Positions 23,402 through 37,025 of a stretch of 64,000 nucleotides of DNA are shown here, piece by piece (the first letter of the stretch is position 1; every line of letters starts with the position of its first letter). The stretch is from assembly GCF_042477335.2 (NCBI RefSeq), contig NC_091247.1:39793501-39857500 (forward strand), read 5' to 3'. The notes under the pieces were generated by a model, which was not told the DNA's origin, did not search any database, and worked only from the letters and a program-made list of their open reading frames with translations. The position numbers were made by a program, and so were the translations under genes. This DNA comes from Ovis canadensis. Taxonomy: Eukaryota; Chordata; Mammalia; Artiodactyla; Bovidae.

Positions 23402-23732
23402 TAAAAAATAATTTTATTTACTTTATTTCAGTTATGCTGGGTCTTTGTTCTACGCAGAACTTCTCGAGATGCAGTGACGGGGGGATACTCTCCAGTTGCG
23501 ATACAAGAGCTTCTCGTTGCAGTGGCTTTTCTCATTGTGGAGCACAAGCTCTAGGGTGTGTGGGTTTCAGTACTTGTAGCACATGGGTTCAGAAGCTGCA
23601 GACCCCAGGCTCTGGAGCACAGGCTCCGTAATTGTGGTGCATAGGTTTAGTTGTTCCAAGGCATGTGGGATTGAACCCGTATCTCCTGCAATGGCAGGCA
23701 GATTCTTTACCACTGAGCTACCAGGGACGCCC
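23402..23732 (-). mobile_element. CHR-type (cetartiodactyl) SINE
   Basis: Antisense of the CHR-2 type element: A-rich 3' end (as T-rich), GTTATGCTGGGTCTTTGTTC, GTTGCAGTGGCTTTTCTCAT, GGAGCACAAGCTCTAGG, ending in the tRNA-derived head TTTACCACTGAGCTACCAGG. This is older than the Bov-tA class and shared across cetartiodactyls. Confidence 0.85.
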
Positions 23733-23749
23733 CTTCCAATTGTTTTGGC

Positions 23750-24755
23750 AAGAAACCTTGGAGTTATCCTTGAATATCCTCCATAATATTTAATGTCAAA
23801 AGATCCTGTTGGCTCTACCATCAAAATGTATCCATCACTTCTCACATCTACTCCAACACCCTGGATCCAATACCACCATCCTCTTCCTGGTCTATTCCAA
23901 TATCCTCCTAGCTGGGTTCCCTACTTCTACTCTTATCTGTTCACAAAGAAGCCAGAAAACCTCCCAATAGCTTTTTATCTCACTCTGAATAAGATCTGAA
24001 GTCCTCAATTGTAGCTCTTGGCCTCCAGGACCCTACAAAACTGGTCACTAGCTTTTCTTGTCTCACCTGCCATTCTTCACTTACACTTTGTTCCAATCCT
24101 ACCCTCTCTTCACTGCTCCTTGAATAAACCAACAGGGTCATCTCCAGGGCTTCTGAAGCATCCTTCCCACTGCCTAATATACCCATCCCTCAGAGAATCA
24201 CCTGGCTAGGTCTCTCCTTCAGCCTTCTGCTCTAATATCAAATTATCAGAGTCCTTCTTTTACCGTCCTATTTGAAATGGGACCTGCCTCCCACCCCCAT
24301 ACACACCCTTGCCATTCTGTCCTCTTTAAGTCATTCAGTCATGTCCGACTCTTTGTGACCCCGTGGACAGTAGTCTACCAGGCTCCTCTGTTCATAGGAT
24401 TTCCCAAGCAAGAGTACTGGAGTGGGTTGCCATTCCTTCTCCAGGGGATCTTCCCGACCCAGGGATCGAACCTGGGTCTCCAGGATTGCAGGCAGACGCT
24501 TTACCATCTGAGCCACCAGGGAAGCCCACAGCTTCCTTCCTTCTGTCCTCTTACACAGCTTTATTTTTCTTCTTAGCAGTTATCACTACATGACATCACA
24601 TAATTGTTAACATGTGCACTGTCCACCTTTGCGAAATTCTACAAGAGCAAGGTTCTGTCTCTATTGTATCCTCAACTCTTCCAACAATGCCTAACACATA
24701 AAAGACACTTATAGACTCATATTTGTTAAATATATGAATGAATAAATGAACCATC
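23750..24755 (+). mobile_element. L2 LINE 3' part, interrupted by a Bov-tA
   Basis: A long L2 segment in sense: CCAGGACCCTACAAAACTGG, TTCACTGCTCCTTGAATAAA, TTTATTTTTCTTCTTAGCAG, then the terminal AATGCCTAACACATAAAAG and a GAATGAATAAATGAA tail. A Bov-tA copy at 24327-24540 splits it. Confidence 0.72.
24327..24540 (-). mobile_element. Bov-tA SINE nested in L2
   Basis: Antisense full-length copy with an intact-looking head (GGGATCGAACCTGGGTCTCC). Direct repeats TTCTGTCCTCTT lie at 24315-24326 and 24541-24552; about twelve extra bases separate the head from the right-hand copy. Confidence 0.88.
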
Positions 24756-26309
24756 TGCAAATCAACTGCTGAACACCTTCAGTTTACAGAAATGCTTTAT
24801 TATAACCTACACTTTTAATCACTAGCCTGCCTGTCAACACAATGAATTGTATTACAGACTTTTATTTAAATCCTGATAACTGACAGAGCTTTAAGCATCA
24901 ATGAACCCTGGGAATCTTCAGCAACTTACTGGGTAGGTTCATTTGCTGAAGCAATAATGACATATTAATCAGAAGAATCCCACTCATTTCATCAAAAAAA
25001 ATTGCTTTTATCTATAAAATCATAACATCACATTCACGTTCTTTTAGCAAGAGGTTTAGAATCTGAAATAACCGTATGTAACAGAACTCAGTGTAGCTGG
25101 TAGTCAAATTCCCTCCCCTCTACTTCATATGAACTGGCACTCTGTGCTTTAAGTGAAAGCACCTGAAGAACTGCTTGGCATGAGCAAGGCAAAGTCATGA
25201 CAAGGGCAAGTCAGTGCCAGAACTCAGCGCTATGCCCCCTCCTAGTGGTTCCAGGTCCACATTTCACGACAAGATTTTGAATGCTGACATTTTTTGTGGA
25301 ACCAATAAAATAGACCCTTTTGTAGCAAATTCTGCAGTAGTGACTTCAAATATTCTACAATACAAATGCCATCTAGATGGGAGGGCTTTTTTTTTTAAGT
25401 GCTGAAGGTATAACTGGGCCATAGAGATGATGAAACTTTATTTACTAGAAAATGCTGAATCGGCACACTTGTTGATCTGAATTATTTCATGATTTCCTGA
25501 ATCATGAGACTAATCTCAGGAAGCACGGTTCTGAAATAAATATGACTAGCACATAATCTAGGAATAAAATATCTGTCTTTACCATAACAATTAAGTTTTA
25601 TGCAAAGGGGCATTCACAGAAAGCAGGAATAGACATCCATGCATGTATTCCCTGAGTAAGCTGAAGCATGGTATCTGAGTATCTGGATTTAAAGTGATGA
25701 AGCCAGTAAAGTTCATATAAACCTTGTTATAACACTGTTTGCTACACAAAAAATTCAAAGAAACCCTCTCAGACAAGGAAGCATGTTGTTTAGAGAACTC
25801 AGACATGAGGAGTCACATTATAGATGATCCCAAACCAAGACCCCAACACTGTACACAGAACACTGCGGTTGGTACAAAGCTTACTGAAGTACAACAGTGA
25901 GAGCCTAAGATGGAATAATAGCTGTTTAATATTTTTAAGTAATAGCAAAAGACAATTTTTGTGGCTTTATTTTTTGTACTTGTGACTTCCAATAGATTTC
26001 CACAGAATTAAACAGTATAATGCCATTTTTGGAAAAATAAGAGCCTACATTTAGCATTTTCTTATATTACAAATAGTTTATTTGAAATCTAATTGTTGAG
26101 CATGTGTAAGAAATCAGAAGTAAGCATGTTTCTTCCAAGTCAAGATGAGCTTGGAAGCAGTAATTTTTTTTTTCTCTCTCTTCACTTAGGTCACTTTTAA
26201 GTTTCTAGCTGCTAGTGACTGTTTATCTGTGATGTTCCAATGCCCTCACCCAGTAAGAAGTCTCTAAAAAATGACATGGTTTAAGAAAAAGATGTATACT
26301 AAGAGGGTG

Positions 26310-26450
26310 GAAGTTTAAAGATCTGTGTCATAAATCCCTTGACAATGAACAAGGCATTTAGTGGAGTTTATCTTTTTATCTGTGAATCAAATGATGTTGA
26401 TTAAATGACCTCAAAGATCCTTTCCAACCCCAAAGTTCTAATTTTAAGAA
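26310..26450 (+). mobile_element. MIR-like SINE fragment
   Basis: TCTTTTTATCTGTGAATCAA followed by ATGACCTCAAAGATCCTTTC and CAACCCCAAAGTTCTA is like the 3' part of a MIR-family element. Diverged. Confidence 0.45.
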
Positions 26451-28039
26451 CAAAGCAAGAATCTTCATTTTCTCTACAGGAATATGAAATGTACAGACAG
26501 GCTGACAGCTTGACTATTTGAAAGCAGCACAAGAGAAATAAGCTGTCACTTATTTTTAAAAAGTGATGGATAATACTTTCTACCATAATAATGAAAAATA
26601 ACAAAGTCTAGAAAAAGTAACAAACTCTTAACATATTTGAAAGAACATGCTATTAACTATTTCGTATTATTAGGATGTGGTAATTTCTGACTTTTCTTTT
26701 TTTGCATAAGTATTTATAATATTTGTATTATATCAAATTTGTATCTAACATTTTCTATACAACTTAAAATTTCACCATCAAGTTCCTATCCAAAGAACCA
26801 AGTCTGCAGAGGTACTAAAGAGTACACTGTGTTATATGCATGATGGAAAATGTTTATGTGGAGAAAAAAATCTTTCCAAATTGCTGATTTTCTCCAGACA
26901 GTTTTATGGTAACAGGAGATACGAAGACAGGTGTTTCATAGCAGATTTATAGTTTAACATCAATAATTCTTCAGGTTTTATTTTCTTGTCCAGTAAATCT
27001 TAGAATTAGTTAGGATATTAATTTTCATTTAAGTGAAAAAATATTTTAGCCCAATATCTCTAAAGATGAAAGCTTACTACATACTACAAGAATAAAGATG
27101 TTTAAATGCCTCATTTTACTATGGAAGACTGATCTTTGTAATGAACCAAGCTATTAGTTGGGTATTCATATTTTAACTTTGGAAAAGCAGTTTGTGCAGG
27201 TCTATCCACTTTATTATATTAATACATTAAGTTTATTTCTTTTTAAAAACACCACTGCATTTGCCTTTTTCATGTTCTAAAATCTCTCAGCTTTTCCCAC
27301 AGTAAGCAGCAGTTTACAAAATCCCATTTAGCATCACTAACCTTACTTAATAGCTTACTTTCAAGATCTTTTAGTTTCTACTTCTGAAAAGAAAAAAGCC
27401 TATATAAGCATATGTATGCATATGATTGGAGAACTAGAGAAATACTGAAATAGTTATCAGATCAGTAGAACATTCTAAATTTCAGCCATGAACAGTACCG
27501 ATCCCTTTGAATCATGACTGTCACATAATAATAAAAGCCAGAGAATGACTCCAATAATCAAGTGATATAACAATGATGATAATTTCTTTCAAATGTTGTC
27601 AGCAAATAAGGTAGCTAAGAAAGTTTAAAATAAAAATTTCCTAGTATTGATTACATTTTTATTCAATATGCTGTGCCAAAACTACATGTAGCACTCTGAA
27701 AAAGTGTGGAAAGTTAGTAAAACTTTAAACCAATTAGATAAACAAAGAGCTGAACAGATGATTACAGTCAAACCTACAAAAATAGAAATATATGGCATAA
27801 ATTGTTACATGTGTGAGAAAATTTTAGACTAAAGTGTTTTAGAAGTGCTACAAATCAGAAATTAAATAATAAAATAGTTTCATATAGTTATTTTATATTA
27901 TAAAATTCTAGAGTAGTTGTATATACTATATGGGTCTCTATTATAACTTTTATTGTTTTATTATGGATTAATGACACCTCACCTCAAATTTAACATGTAT
28001 AACTTAAAAAAAGAAACCAAACCCACAAACTACCTAGTT

Positions 28040-29750
28040 TTTCCTCCTGATCTCTATTATCATCTCTAAGCTCCTGATAATTTATACTTTAATTTTCATT
28101 CATTCCTATTTTTGATTCATCCCATCCCCCACACCATGGCCAACCACTTGGAAATTCCTCATCACTCTTCTTTCAGAATCTCACTTGTATCAAATCCTGT
28201 TTTTCCATTCTCATGGCAGCCTAGTTCTGGTCCTTCATTCACCTAACTAACCTCCATAAGGCTTCCTCTGCTCTAGTTTGGACAGCTCATCAGTAGTTAT
28301 TTGTCGCCACATCTTTGGTCTAGCTTTCAAGAGCTTCTACAATCTGACCTCAATGCATTCCTCTAGTATCATTCACAGTCAACAGATAGATCATAGAGAA
28401 AGCAAGAGACTTCCAGAAAAACATCTACTTCTGCTTCATTGACTATGCGGATAACATAGTCCTTTGACTGTGTGGATAACAATAAACTGTGGAAAGGTCT
28501 TAAAGAGATGGGAATACCAGACCACCTTATCTGTCTCCTGAGAAACCTGTGTGCAGGTCAAGAAGCAACGATTAGAACTGGACATGGAACAACAGGTTGG
28601 TTCCAAATTGGGAAAGGAGTATAACAAGGCTGCATACTGTCATCCTGCTTACTTAACTTATATGCAGAGTACATCATAAGAAACTCTGGGCTAGAGGAAG
28701 CACAGGTTGGAATCAAGATTGCTGGGAGAAATATCAATAACCTCAGATATGCAGATGATACCACCCTTATGGCAGAAAGTGAAGAGGAACTAAAAAGCCT
28801 CTTGATGAAGGTAAAAGAGGAGAGTGAAAAAGCTGACTTAAAACTTAGCATGCAGAATACTAAGATCATGGCATCCAGTGCCATCACTTCATGGTAAACA
28901 GATGGGAAAAAAGTTGAAACAGTGACAGATCTTCTTTTCCTGGGCTCCCAAATCACTGCAGACGGTGACTGTAGCCACGGAATTAAGAGACACTTGCTCC
29001 TTGGAAGAAAAGCTATGACAAACCTAGATGGCATATTCAAAAACAGAGACATCACTTTGCTGACAAAGGTCCGTTTAGTCAAAGCTATGGTTTTTCTAGT
29101 AGTCATGTACAGACGTGAGAGTTGGACCACAAAGAAGGCTGAGCACTGAAGAATGGGTGCTTTAGAACTGTGGTGCTGGGGAAGACTCTTGAGAGTCCCT
29201 TGGACGGCAAGCAGATCCAACCAGTCAATCCTAAAGGAAATCAACCCTGAATATTCACTGGAAGGACTGATGCTGAAGCTGAAGCTCCAATAATTTGGCC
29301 ACATGATGTGAAGAGCCGACTCATTGGAAAATACCCTGATGCTGGGAAAGATTGAAGGCAAAAGAAAAGGATGACAGAGGATGAGATAAATTTAAGAGAT
29401 CATCACCAACTCAATGGACATGAATTTGAGCAAACTCTGGGAGACGGTAAAGGACAGGGAAGCCTGATGTGCTGCAGGCTGTGCTGAAGTCCATGGAGTC
29501 ACAAAGAGTCGGCCATGACTTAGTGACTGAACAACGAGAGTATCATTCATTCACAGTAACTGCAGAGACTCTCCCTGTCAGCTAAACTGACCCACCTTCG
29601 AATTCCAAACACAACTTATTATTTTCTACCTCAATGTCCCTGACCAATCTATTACCCAATTTGTCTGGGATGTCCTATACCCACCTACCCAAAGCTAAGA
29701 AACAAAGATAACTGAAATCCTACCATCTTAAAGACCAACTTTACTTAAAA
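28040..29750 (+). mobile_element. L2 LINE fragment split by a BovB
   Basis: Left part 28040-28384 and right part 29539-29750 read as diverged sense L2 (CTTTCAAGAGCTTCTACAAT, CTGACCTCAATGCATTCC; later TCCCTGACCAATCTATTACC). The BovB between them is flanked by a duplicated piece of this sequence. Confidence 0.5.
28385..29538 (+). mobile_element. BovB (RTE) LINE, 5'-truncated, inside an L2
   Basis: Starts in the RT domain and runs to the 3' end. A small internal duplication at motif A (GACTATGCGGATAACATAGT then TTTGACTGTGTGGATAAC) disrupts the reading; the Y-A-D-D codons survive near 28745-28765. Target-site duplication: AGTATCATTCACAGT at 28365-28379 and a copy with a four-base slippage at 29539-29557. 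Confidence 0.93.
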
Positions 29751-31529
29751 TTCCCTTATTAAGGTACCCTGATAAATCCTAACAAAAAGCAAGATCTGGG
29801 TAATGTTAAACTTTAAGGATTTGGGAAATAGTAAAAACACGTATGTTAGAATTTTATGTCAGATGTCTCTAAGAAATACAATGAGACTTATAAAATTTTA
29901 AATATCCCAGAGAGTTTAATTTATAGGTTTTATAGTAGGAAGAGATATCCTGACTATACTGCCACATAATAACTCTTGAAAGTACATTAAATATATAAGG
30001 CTAAACTGTTATGTCAAAATATCCTATTATTTAAAAAAGTATTTTCAATGAAGTAAAAATTTTTCTTAAAAAAAGTTAAATGTTCTAAAAATATGTTCTT
30101 CATTCAGAAGATACTTCAATGATAATTCAAAGGAATTTTTCAAAGAAAATTCAGATACTTTTTAACAATGCCATATGTTGTATATTGACAGTTTTCAGGT
30201 AAATGGTTCCTAGTTCTACAAAGATAAACAAATCTGTCAAATGCTCTTCCATGGGAAAAGGCTAAAATTAGTCAATAAAACAGAGTTTTAATCAATTATT
30301 ATATTATTGTCCAAAATAATATTTTTGAACTTTTGAAACTTTTGAAAGTTAACAACCACAAATGCTATAGCTTCAGATACAGCCTCAATAAGAAAAGTAT
30401 AACATATAACCTCCATACCATATTAACTGAGATAAAGTGATCATATTTGTGTCTGGAGTACTAAAACACTAAAGTGTGTTTTAATAAGAAACAGTAAATA
30501 GAATTCCCTTCTGGTGAAATTAGCTATTTTTATCACTTGGTTACAAGTTGGCTGTGTTTATACATATACAAATGCATGTGGACATAGCCTGGATATACAG
30601 TTTATTCTCTCACTCTGTGGGCAGAAATACTGGATGTTGAATTGGCCACTGCATTATATAAAAGATACAAAGAAGCCAGAATTTATTAAAGTGAAAAAAT
30701 ATTAGAGTTCAGAAGCAAAGAAAACAAGGCAAAACAGGCTGATGTAAGCAGGACTGATGATCATTTGAGAGTTGTTTCTTTGGTGTTTGTCCCCTACTTC
30801 TCTTCCCCTAAAATAATAGTTTCTATTGAGGATCTCTATGGTTTTGAAGAAAGAGACTCTACGTTGGTTCCAAGGGTAGAACAAACTAATCAGTGGTCAC
30901 AGTGATTCATTCAAGAATAAGAATGTGATTTAAACCAGTTTTTTTTAAAAAGTTAGTTTCATGATTTTTCCTAGGAATAGCAAGAATCAAAGCTGTTTTC
31001 TCTCTCTCCTTAGCTGTAAACATGGATGCTTATCATCCCAGCTGAATAAGGATGCATATAGTTGTTTGCTGGGGAGAGTAGCCAGTCTTAGGATAAAAAT
31101 CACTCCTCTAAGGACAGTATGATGGAAGGAAAGTGGGTTATTGGTGACATTATTGACATTATTAATGAATGAGCTGAAGCAACAAATCTTGTCTAATCTA
31201 GCCCTACTTCTGGACTTTTCAGTAAAAGAAGTCAATATGGTCTCTTTATCATTCAGGCCAGTTTGAGATTTTGTTTTAAGATACCTGCAAACAAAAGAAT
31301 TGTAACAGATACAAAGGAAAATATAAATACACTGTTAGACAATGATTGCAGAAAAAATCTACATAAAAATTTATCATTTTTAAATCTAAGAAAATCATTA
31401 AAATCAAATTCAACAAATTCACAGAAGCAGAGATTTTTAAAAACTCATTAAAATAAGTGGCAATTGTCTCTAGGTTTAACAAGAGAATCCAAGGTTTCAT
31501 TTTGAGTTTCCTGAAGTAAAATTACTTAC

Positions 31530-31576
31530 CTGGAAATGTACTATGTCTATATTCTATCTTGTGCTGGGGATTCTTC
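31530..31576 (-). CDS. APLF: APLF coding exon: second half of PBZ2
   Basis: This 47-bp exon begins with G finishing the split Arg, then K-N-P-Q-H-K-I-E-Y-R-H-S-T-F-P, and leaves one base (G) of the next codon. It supplies the two histidines of the second PBZ zinc finger. The acceptor follows an unusually pure pyrimidine tract (a run of more than a dozen T on the minus strand, then AG), and the donor is a near-perfect GTAAGT. The frame joins exactly to the exons on both sides. Because 47 is not a multiple of three, skipping it would shift the frame and destroy both PBZ2 and the acidic tail. Confidence 0.92.
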
Positions 31577-34500
31577 CTAAAAAAAAAAAAAAGAAAGCAA
31601 ATATAAGGTCAGGTTTGACAATCACTGAAAATGAATAAGACTATATAAATTAAACTGGAGCACTCGCTAAACTACAAATTAGCAATAAGCCTCATATTGA
31701 AAAACATTTGCTTTGTTATTGCTGTTAACTACAGTCACCATGCTGTATAAAGCATCTGCTTTTTAATTACATTTACTGAGTGCCTACTCCATGCCAGGTA
31801 TAGTGTTAGATGCAAAGTGCAGTGAACCAGACAAAGTTCTTCCCTCTTGACTTACATTCTACAGAAAGGCAATATGAGACAAATAAAATACAATATACTG
31901 TATTTTTAAAATGTCAATATCATATATCACATAAAGATATGATTAAATTAGTATATAAAATATATAACACAAAGTATCAAACTGTGTGTGTGTGTAATAT
32001 CTGAAAGGATACTTTTAAGGCTCCTCTAGAATCCAAAAACAAAAGCATACATGTCTCTCCACAGGATACCAATCAACTGTTATGAGAAAATAAGAAAGTC
32101 AATATGCATTGAGAAACATATAACAACATATCCCAAAGTCAAACAGAAACCACTGTTTGAAAATCTACTTTGGATTATATATATTGACAATCTCTTCTAT
32201 CATTTTATTAAACAAATGTTTGGGTACACTGTATACATATAAGACATTCTCCAGATAATGCAAAATTGCCCAGGCAGCAAAACTTCAAAGCGTTAACTGG
32301 TTCATCACGCTCCACTGGTGGGACTAACAAAGAAGAGTTGGGGAGGGCTGACAACAGACATGTGCTGAGATGGACATATGAAGCTGTTGTGAGGATCTCT
32401 TAAGTTTAAGGGCTTAGTAGGTGGTAAGTAATTAATGTCGGCCATTTGTTCATTCATCAGGTCCAAGAAATAGTCACAGGGCACTTATTACATGCGAGGC
32501 TCTGTGCCAGGTGTCAGTGACATTTCTCATTGCTAACGTCTCTTCTTTTGGGGGTAACTTTTCCTACAATATGAGCGTAAACACGGTACAAGAGTGCAAC
32601 CACACAATTAATTAGGGTCATATCTCAACAGTTTTGAAAAGGGGAGAAAAGATTCACCAAAAGATTGTGTGTTTGGGGTGATTAACCCAAATCTGACCGT
32701 TTAATGAAAAAGAAACCTCAAGGGTGAAAGAAAGAAACTGGACAGCTTAAAGGTGATGAAGGGAGCTGCAAATGAACAAAGCTGCCTTGACGTTTTGTGG
32801 GAAGATCTTTCCTTACTGAACATGCTGGCACAGGTCATTAACTTGTTTAATTCAATCTTTATTAAAGTACAATTAATGTTGGATATCAGGAGAGGTAGAA
32901 AAGCAAAATGAAAGAGATTAATACCAGAGGTAGTTTTCATCAATAATCTGGAAAAAATTGCTGATCCTCTGAGATTACTTTTGGTAATATTCTTAAAATC
33001 TTTTTGTTATTATAACTGTGGTAAAATACTGGTAACTTTGTTTTTTTTTTAAATGTCAAACTACTGAAAAGTAGTTGATTGGTACACAGAAATTCCATAT
33101 ATCCTCACTGAAATTCTTCAAGTGTTAACATTCTACACAGATGCCTCATTAATATCTATCTATAGTCATTTGCGATTTAAAGGGTTTTTCTCCTTCGTTT
33201 AATACGTTTGCTTTCAGAAAGCAATCTGAAAGCAGTCCTATCTTTTCCTGCTTTGCCCTGAACAGAGCAGGATTATTGAAAAGTTCAATGTGATCTTAAT
33301 TGTTTGCTACTGGAGTCTCCTTCAAAAGCTGCTTTAGAAACTCTCAAGCATCTAAAAACAAGCACAGAAATGAAATCAAGTGAGTTAATGGAGATAAGTA
33401 CAGTTTGTGTACCAAATACCAGTTAAAAGACTGTTGACATCAGTTCTCAGGCTAGAAAGACTAAAAGGAAAAGTATCCTTTTTAAAAGGCCAAATGAAGC
33501 CTGGTGGGGACAGGGGTAATGGTTCAAGCTTAAAGTTGCAGAAGGTGGTTATCTTGGGACATATCCACCGCTGCACTCACATACCGATCTACATAATCTA
33601 ACTTCACATTCGACTTAGGAAAAGGCAAGCCCTTTCAGAATAAATGAATAGGGGGAAAGGTTTACACTGGTATATTCCAAAAAAGGAGAACAGAAAAAAG
33701 TGTTATGAAATTCTGTGCTCAGAAAAGATTTTCAGCACCATCTGCAGATTTTCAACTGCCTTAGAGGGGAAAAGGGTGTTTCTCTGAGGTTTCCTTAACA
33801 GTTTCTATCCTTTTGTAGGAGAATTTGATACTATTTTCATTAAAAGGCAGGTAAGACTGAAATGTAGAACAGAAGAAACTAGCTTTGCTGGTGCTTTTCC
33901 ACATTTAACTTAGAAATTAAACTTCCAATTTAAAATAAAAGAATTAATATCAATATTCTGCTCATTATTTCATTGAAAATGGAGAAAAAATATTATCTGG
34001 GACAGGTTCACGTTTCCTGTTCTAGGGTATTTTCAAATATACTTTATTCTTTCTTGATGACATAACTCACAGGATAGATTTTAATTAAAAAATAGCCAAA
34101 GCAGAAACAAAAATGTATAATCACAGGCAAAAGCATACTCAAAATAAAAACAAATTTTAGACGTTTACATAGCAATTTAAATGTAAAAAAATTAAGTATT
34201 CTGAATGTTAAATTCCTTAAATTATCCTCTCCGTCAAGGTCCCTCATAATCTCAGTCTGTACCTTTATTTGCAGCCCAGTCCTTGATTTCTTCTTTGGGA
34301 AAACAGCTTCTGATTTTTTGCCATTGATAGGCACTTGCTCACAGCCATTTTGCCAAGAATATTCTTCTATATCTATACTACTTACCTAAGTACCTTCCTC
34401 AGGAAAACAACTCTGATAATTACTGGTAATATCTCCAGAATATATTGTTTGTATCTACCATTTAGTACTCACCACATAATTTCTTATACAGTCATTTAAA

Positions 34501-35404
34501 TTTTCAACACAAATGTGAGTGTGTGTGTGTGTGCATGCGCATGTGTATGTATTATCTCATGTGTCAAATGAGCTGCTGGAGGTCACAGCTTTTTCTTACA
34601 TTATAAATATCTTTTACAGCTCCTATAAGAGTACCTTTTATGAGGTGGCATTCAACTATACTTTTCATAAATTACCTACCTATTACAATATAATCAACTC
34701 TTTCCATTCAAAGAGTTTTTTTAATTGAGCTTTTACATGAGTTTCCAAAATGATGAAATGTTTTCTATTTAAGAGGAACAAAAAGACACCTATTTTTGCT
34801 ACCTTTACTATCATTTCAAAATGATTATTGAAATTTGCAAGAATCATTTGCAATATAAACCAAAGTTTAAAATTCTCATTGGCTGGTACAAAAAACAGTT
34901 CCAGTCATTCCTACACTGATGAGTTTTCTTATTTTTTTTTTCTTTTTCTAGTAAATCATAATCTATGGATCCTGATGTTTTTAAAAGAATTTCCATTGAA
35001 AGGTAGTTTTTCTCTTGGATACAAGCCTATTCTCATTATGTTGAAAAGAGTGTTCATGTGATGAAATTGCTCTGTGCTCACACCTACGAAGTTAATAATC
35101 AAAGTACTCACGGAACCTTTTTACACAAACCTAGGACTAAAATGTGTTAGAATTTCCTGCCATTAACAATTCATATTACCTCCCCAGGAAACAATGAAAA
35201 TCTGACAATCACATTAAGCGGACTCCACTGCAAACAGGTTCCTGAGATACTGATTGCTCAGCATCACAGGACACTTAGCTCTACTCAATCAATCACTCCA
35301 GTCAACAGGAACACAGAGTCCTTCACATACAGTTTAGAGACAAATGCCACAGTGACTTGGACCTGTTCTCATCCGCCTTGTTAAAGTTTAAACCATCAGC
35401 ATTA

Positions 35405-35640
35405 TGCTGTAGAAGGGGCACAAGGTGTCGAGATCAGAAGAACCGAGTCTGAATTCAAACTACATTGTTTACTGGTTTTGTGATTCGGGGCAAGTCCTGT
35501 GAACAAGTCTCCATTTACTGATCTGTAAAGCATGCAAAGTACTGCCTACCTCACAGAGGGTTGTTCGAAGTATTAAATGAAGTGATGTGCATAAACATTT
35601 GTGGACCACTAAGCATTTTACAGTTGTTAACCATTTTTAC
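35405..35640 (+). mobile_element. MIR SINE, near full length
   Basis: Sense MIR: GAACCGAGTCTGAATTCAAA, GTGATTCGGGGCAAGTCC, TTACTGATCTGTAAAGCATG, CTACCTCACAGAGGGTTGTT, GAAGTATTAAATGAAGTGAT. One of the better-preserved old SINEs here. Confidence 0.8.
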
Positions 35641-36439
35641 AGAAACAAATCAATTTTACTTTAAGATAGGCAACAATGTCTAAAAACTCTATGTAAAAGT
35701 TGGCCAGTAAAAGTAACGGCCAGCTAATATTAAAGAGCTAAATTTTTCTTCAATAAAACATACAATTACTACCCTTGAATATTCCCCCCACCACACTTCA
35801 CATATTTATAGAATATTTTATAACATTTGCCCATGCGTATCCTATTTTAAAATATCAGTTATTAATAATACAGCAGAAAGTCTTTTTCATATTACCCTGG
35901 GTTAAAGTTAAGTGGCAATACTGTACAGCTCTTTGGGAACATATGAATATCTGAAATAACTTTCAAGGACAATGTAGCAAAATTCCACTCAGGACTTTTT
36001 CCTAATAGTGATTGGAAATACTTAGAGCTCATTCATAAAAAATTTACATCAACCTTTTTCACAAATAGCATTTTTGTAATTCAGCAGGCCTCAAAATCCT
36101 GTTGACATTTTTTTTTAATCTTTGGGTTTTTAAACACAGACATATACACTCATAACTACATCAGGTTTTTATGAGCTGCTATATTTTAAAATACACATTT
36201 TACAAAGCATTTGTGGTCTTATGAATGATGTGAATAACAAATACATATTTGAAGGAAAAATATTCAGAAAGAGAAAATAGAAAACGTCTTCAAATTTGCT
36301 AAGGTCCTGACGTGGGAACAAGATAGGGTATGCGGACAAATACGAAAAGCTTGTATAGCTCAACAGGAACGAGGGAGAAGGAAAACAGTAGGAAATGAAG
36401 TCAGAGAAGAACCTGAGCCATGGTAAAGAGTTTCGTGTG

Positions 36440-37025
36440 AGGCTACTGGACAATTCTGAATAAGAAATCAACATGATACAACATTTTTTGAGAACTGCTC
36501 TGATTGCCGTGTGAAAACTGAACTACTAAAAGGCAAGAGAAGAAACAAGGATGTCAGTTAAGCTACTATTGTATGTACACCAGATCAGAGATGACTGTGG
36601 CTATGACTAAGATGACTGAGGCAGAGGAATTAAGAAGTGGTCAGGTTCTAAATGTATTTTAAAAGCTCAAATGGTAAGAACTATTGATGAGTGCCGTGAA
36701 GGAAAGAGAAGAATCAACTTGCATCTTGGTTTGGGGCCTTGGTATGAGAATGGTGAAATCATTTACAAAGGTGGAAAACACTTGGGAAAGAGTTGTTTTC
36801 ATGACAAGTCAACAGTTCTGTGTTGGATATGGTAAGTCTGAGCTAGTTTGCAACCAAGTGGAGGCACTTAAACAAATGAGTCTGGGGCCATTACACTAAA
36901 TTAGCTCACCTACAGAGTAAGAACAGAACAGCAAAGGGACTGCACCCTGGGGTTCAGCAATAATTACAGGTAGGAAAAAGGAGACAGCAAAGAAGGCTGA
37001 GGAAGAGCAGCCAGGAATGCTAACT
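36440..37025 (+). repeat. Probable old dispersed repeat, family not identified
   Basis: Phrases such as GCTCTGATTGCCGTGTG, GATGACTGAGGCAGAGGAA and GAAGGCTGAGGAAGAGCAGC suggest the same kind of old repeat as 14020-15110 but a different part of it. The open frames carry no recognisable domain. Confidence 0.35.

Larger units (their letters stand above)
20653..31529 (-). other. APLF: APLF last intron (10.9 kb)
   Basis: The intron runs from donor GTAAGT (31529 downward) to acceptor CAG (20653). It contains an MLT1-like remnant, several Bov-tA copies, a CHR SINE, two L2 fragments and a BovB inserted in one of them; these are listed separately. The long stretch 24760-28030 is AT-rich and shows nothing I recognise except a MIR-like piece near 26310-26450. 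No further exon was seen. Confidence 0.85.

Noticed and set aside
24277..24593. Overlapping 76-99 codon frames
   Set aside because: They translate Bov-tA and L2 sequence (phrases like T-P-W-T-V and S-P-G-D-L-P-D-P-G-I-E-P recur at every Bov-tA).
28558..29361. 267-codon minus-strand frame
   Set aside because: It is the antisense shadow of a plus-strand BovB; the same [15 protein letters not shown] shadow appears opposite every BovB copy.
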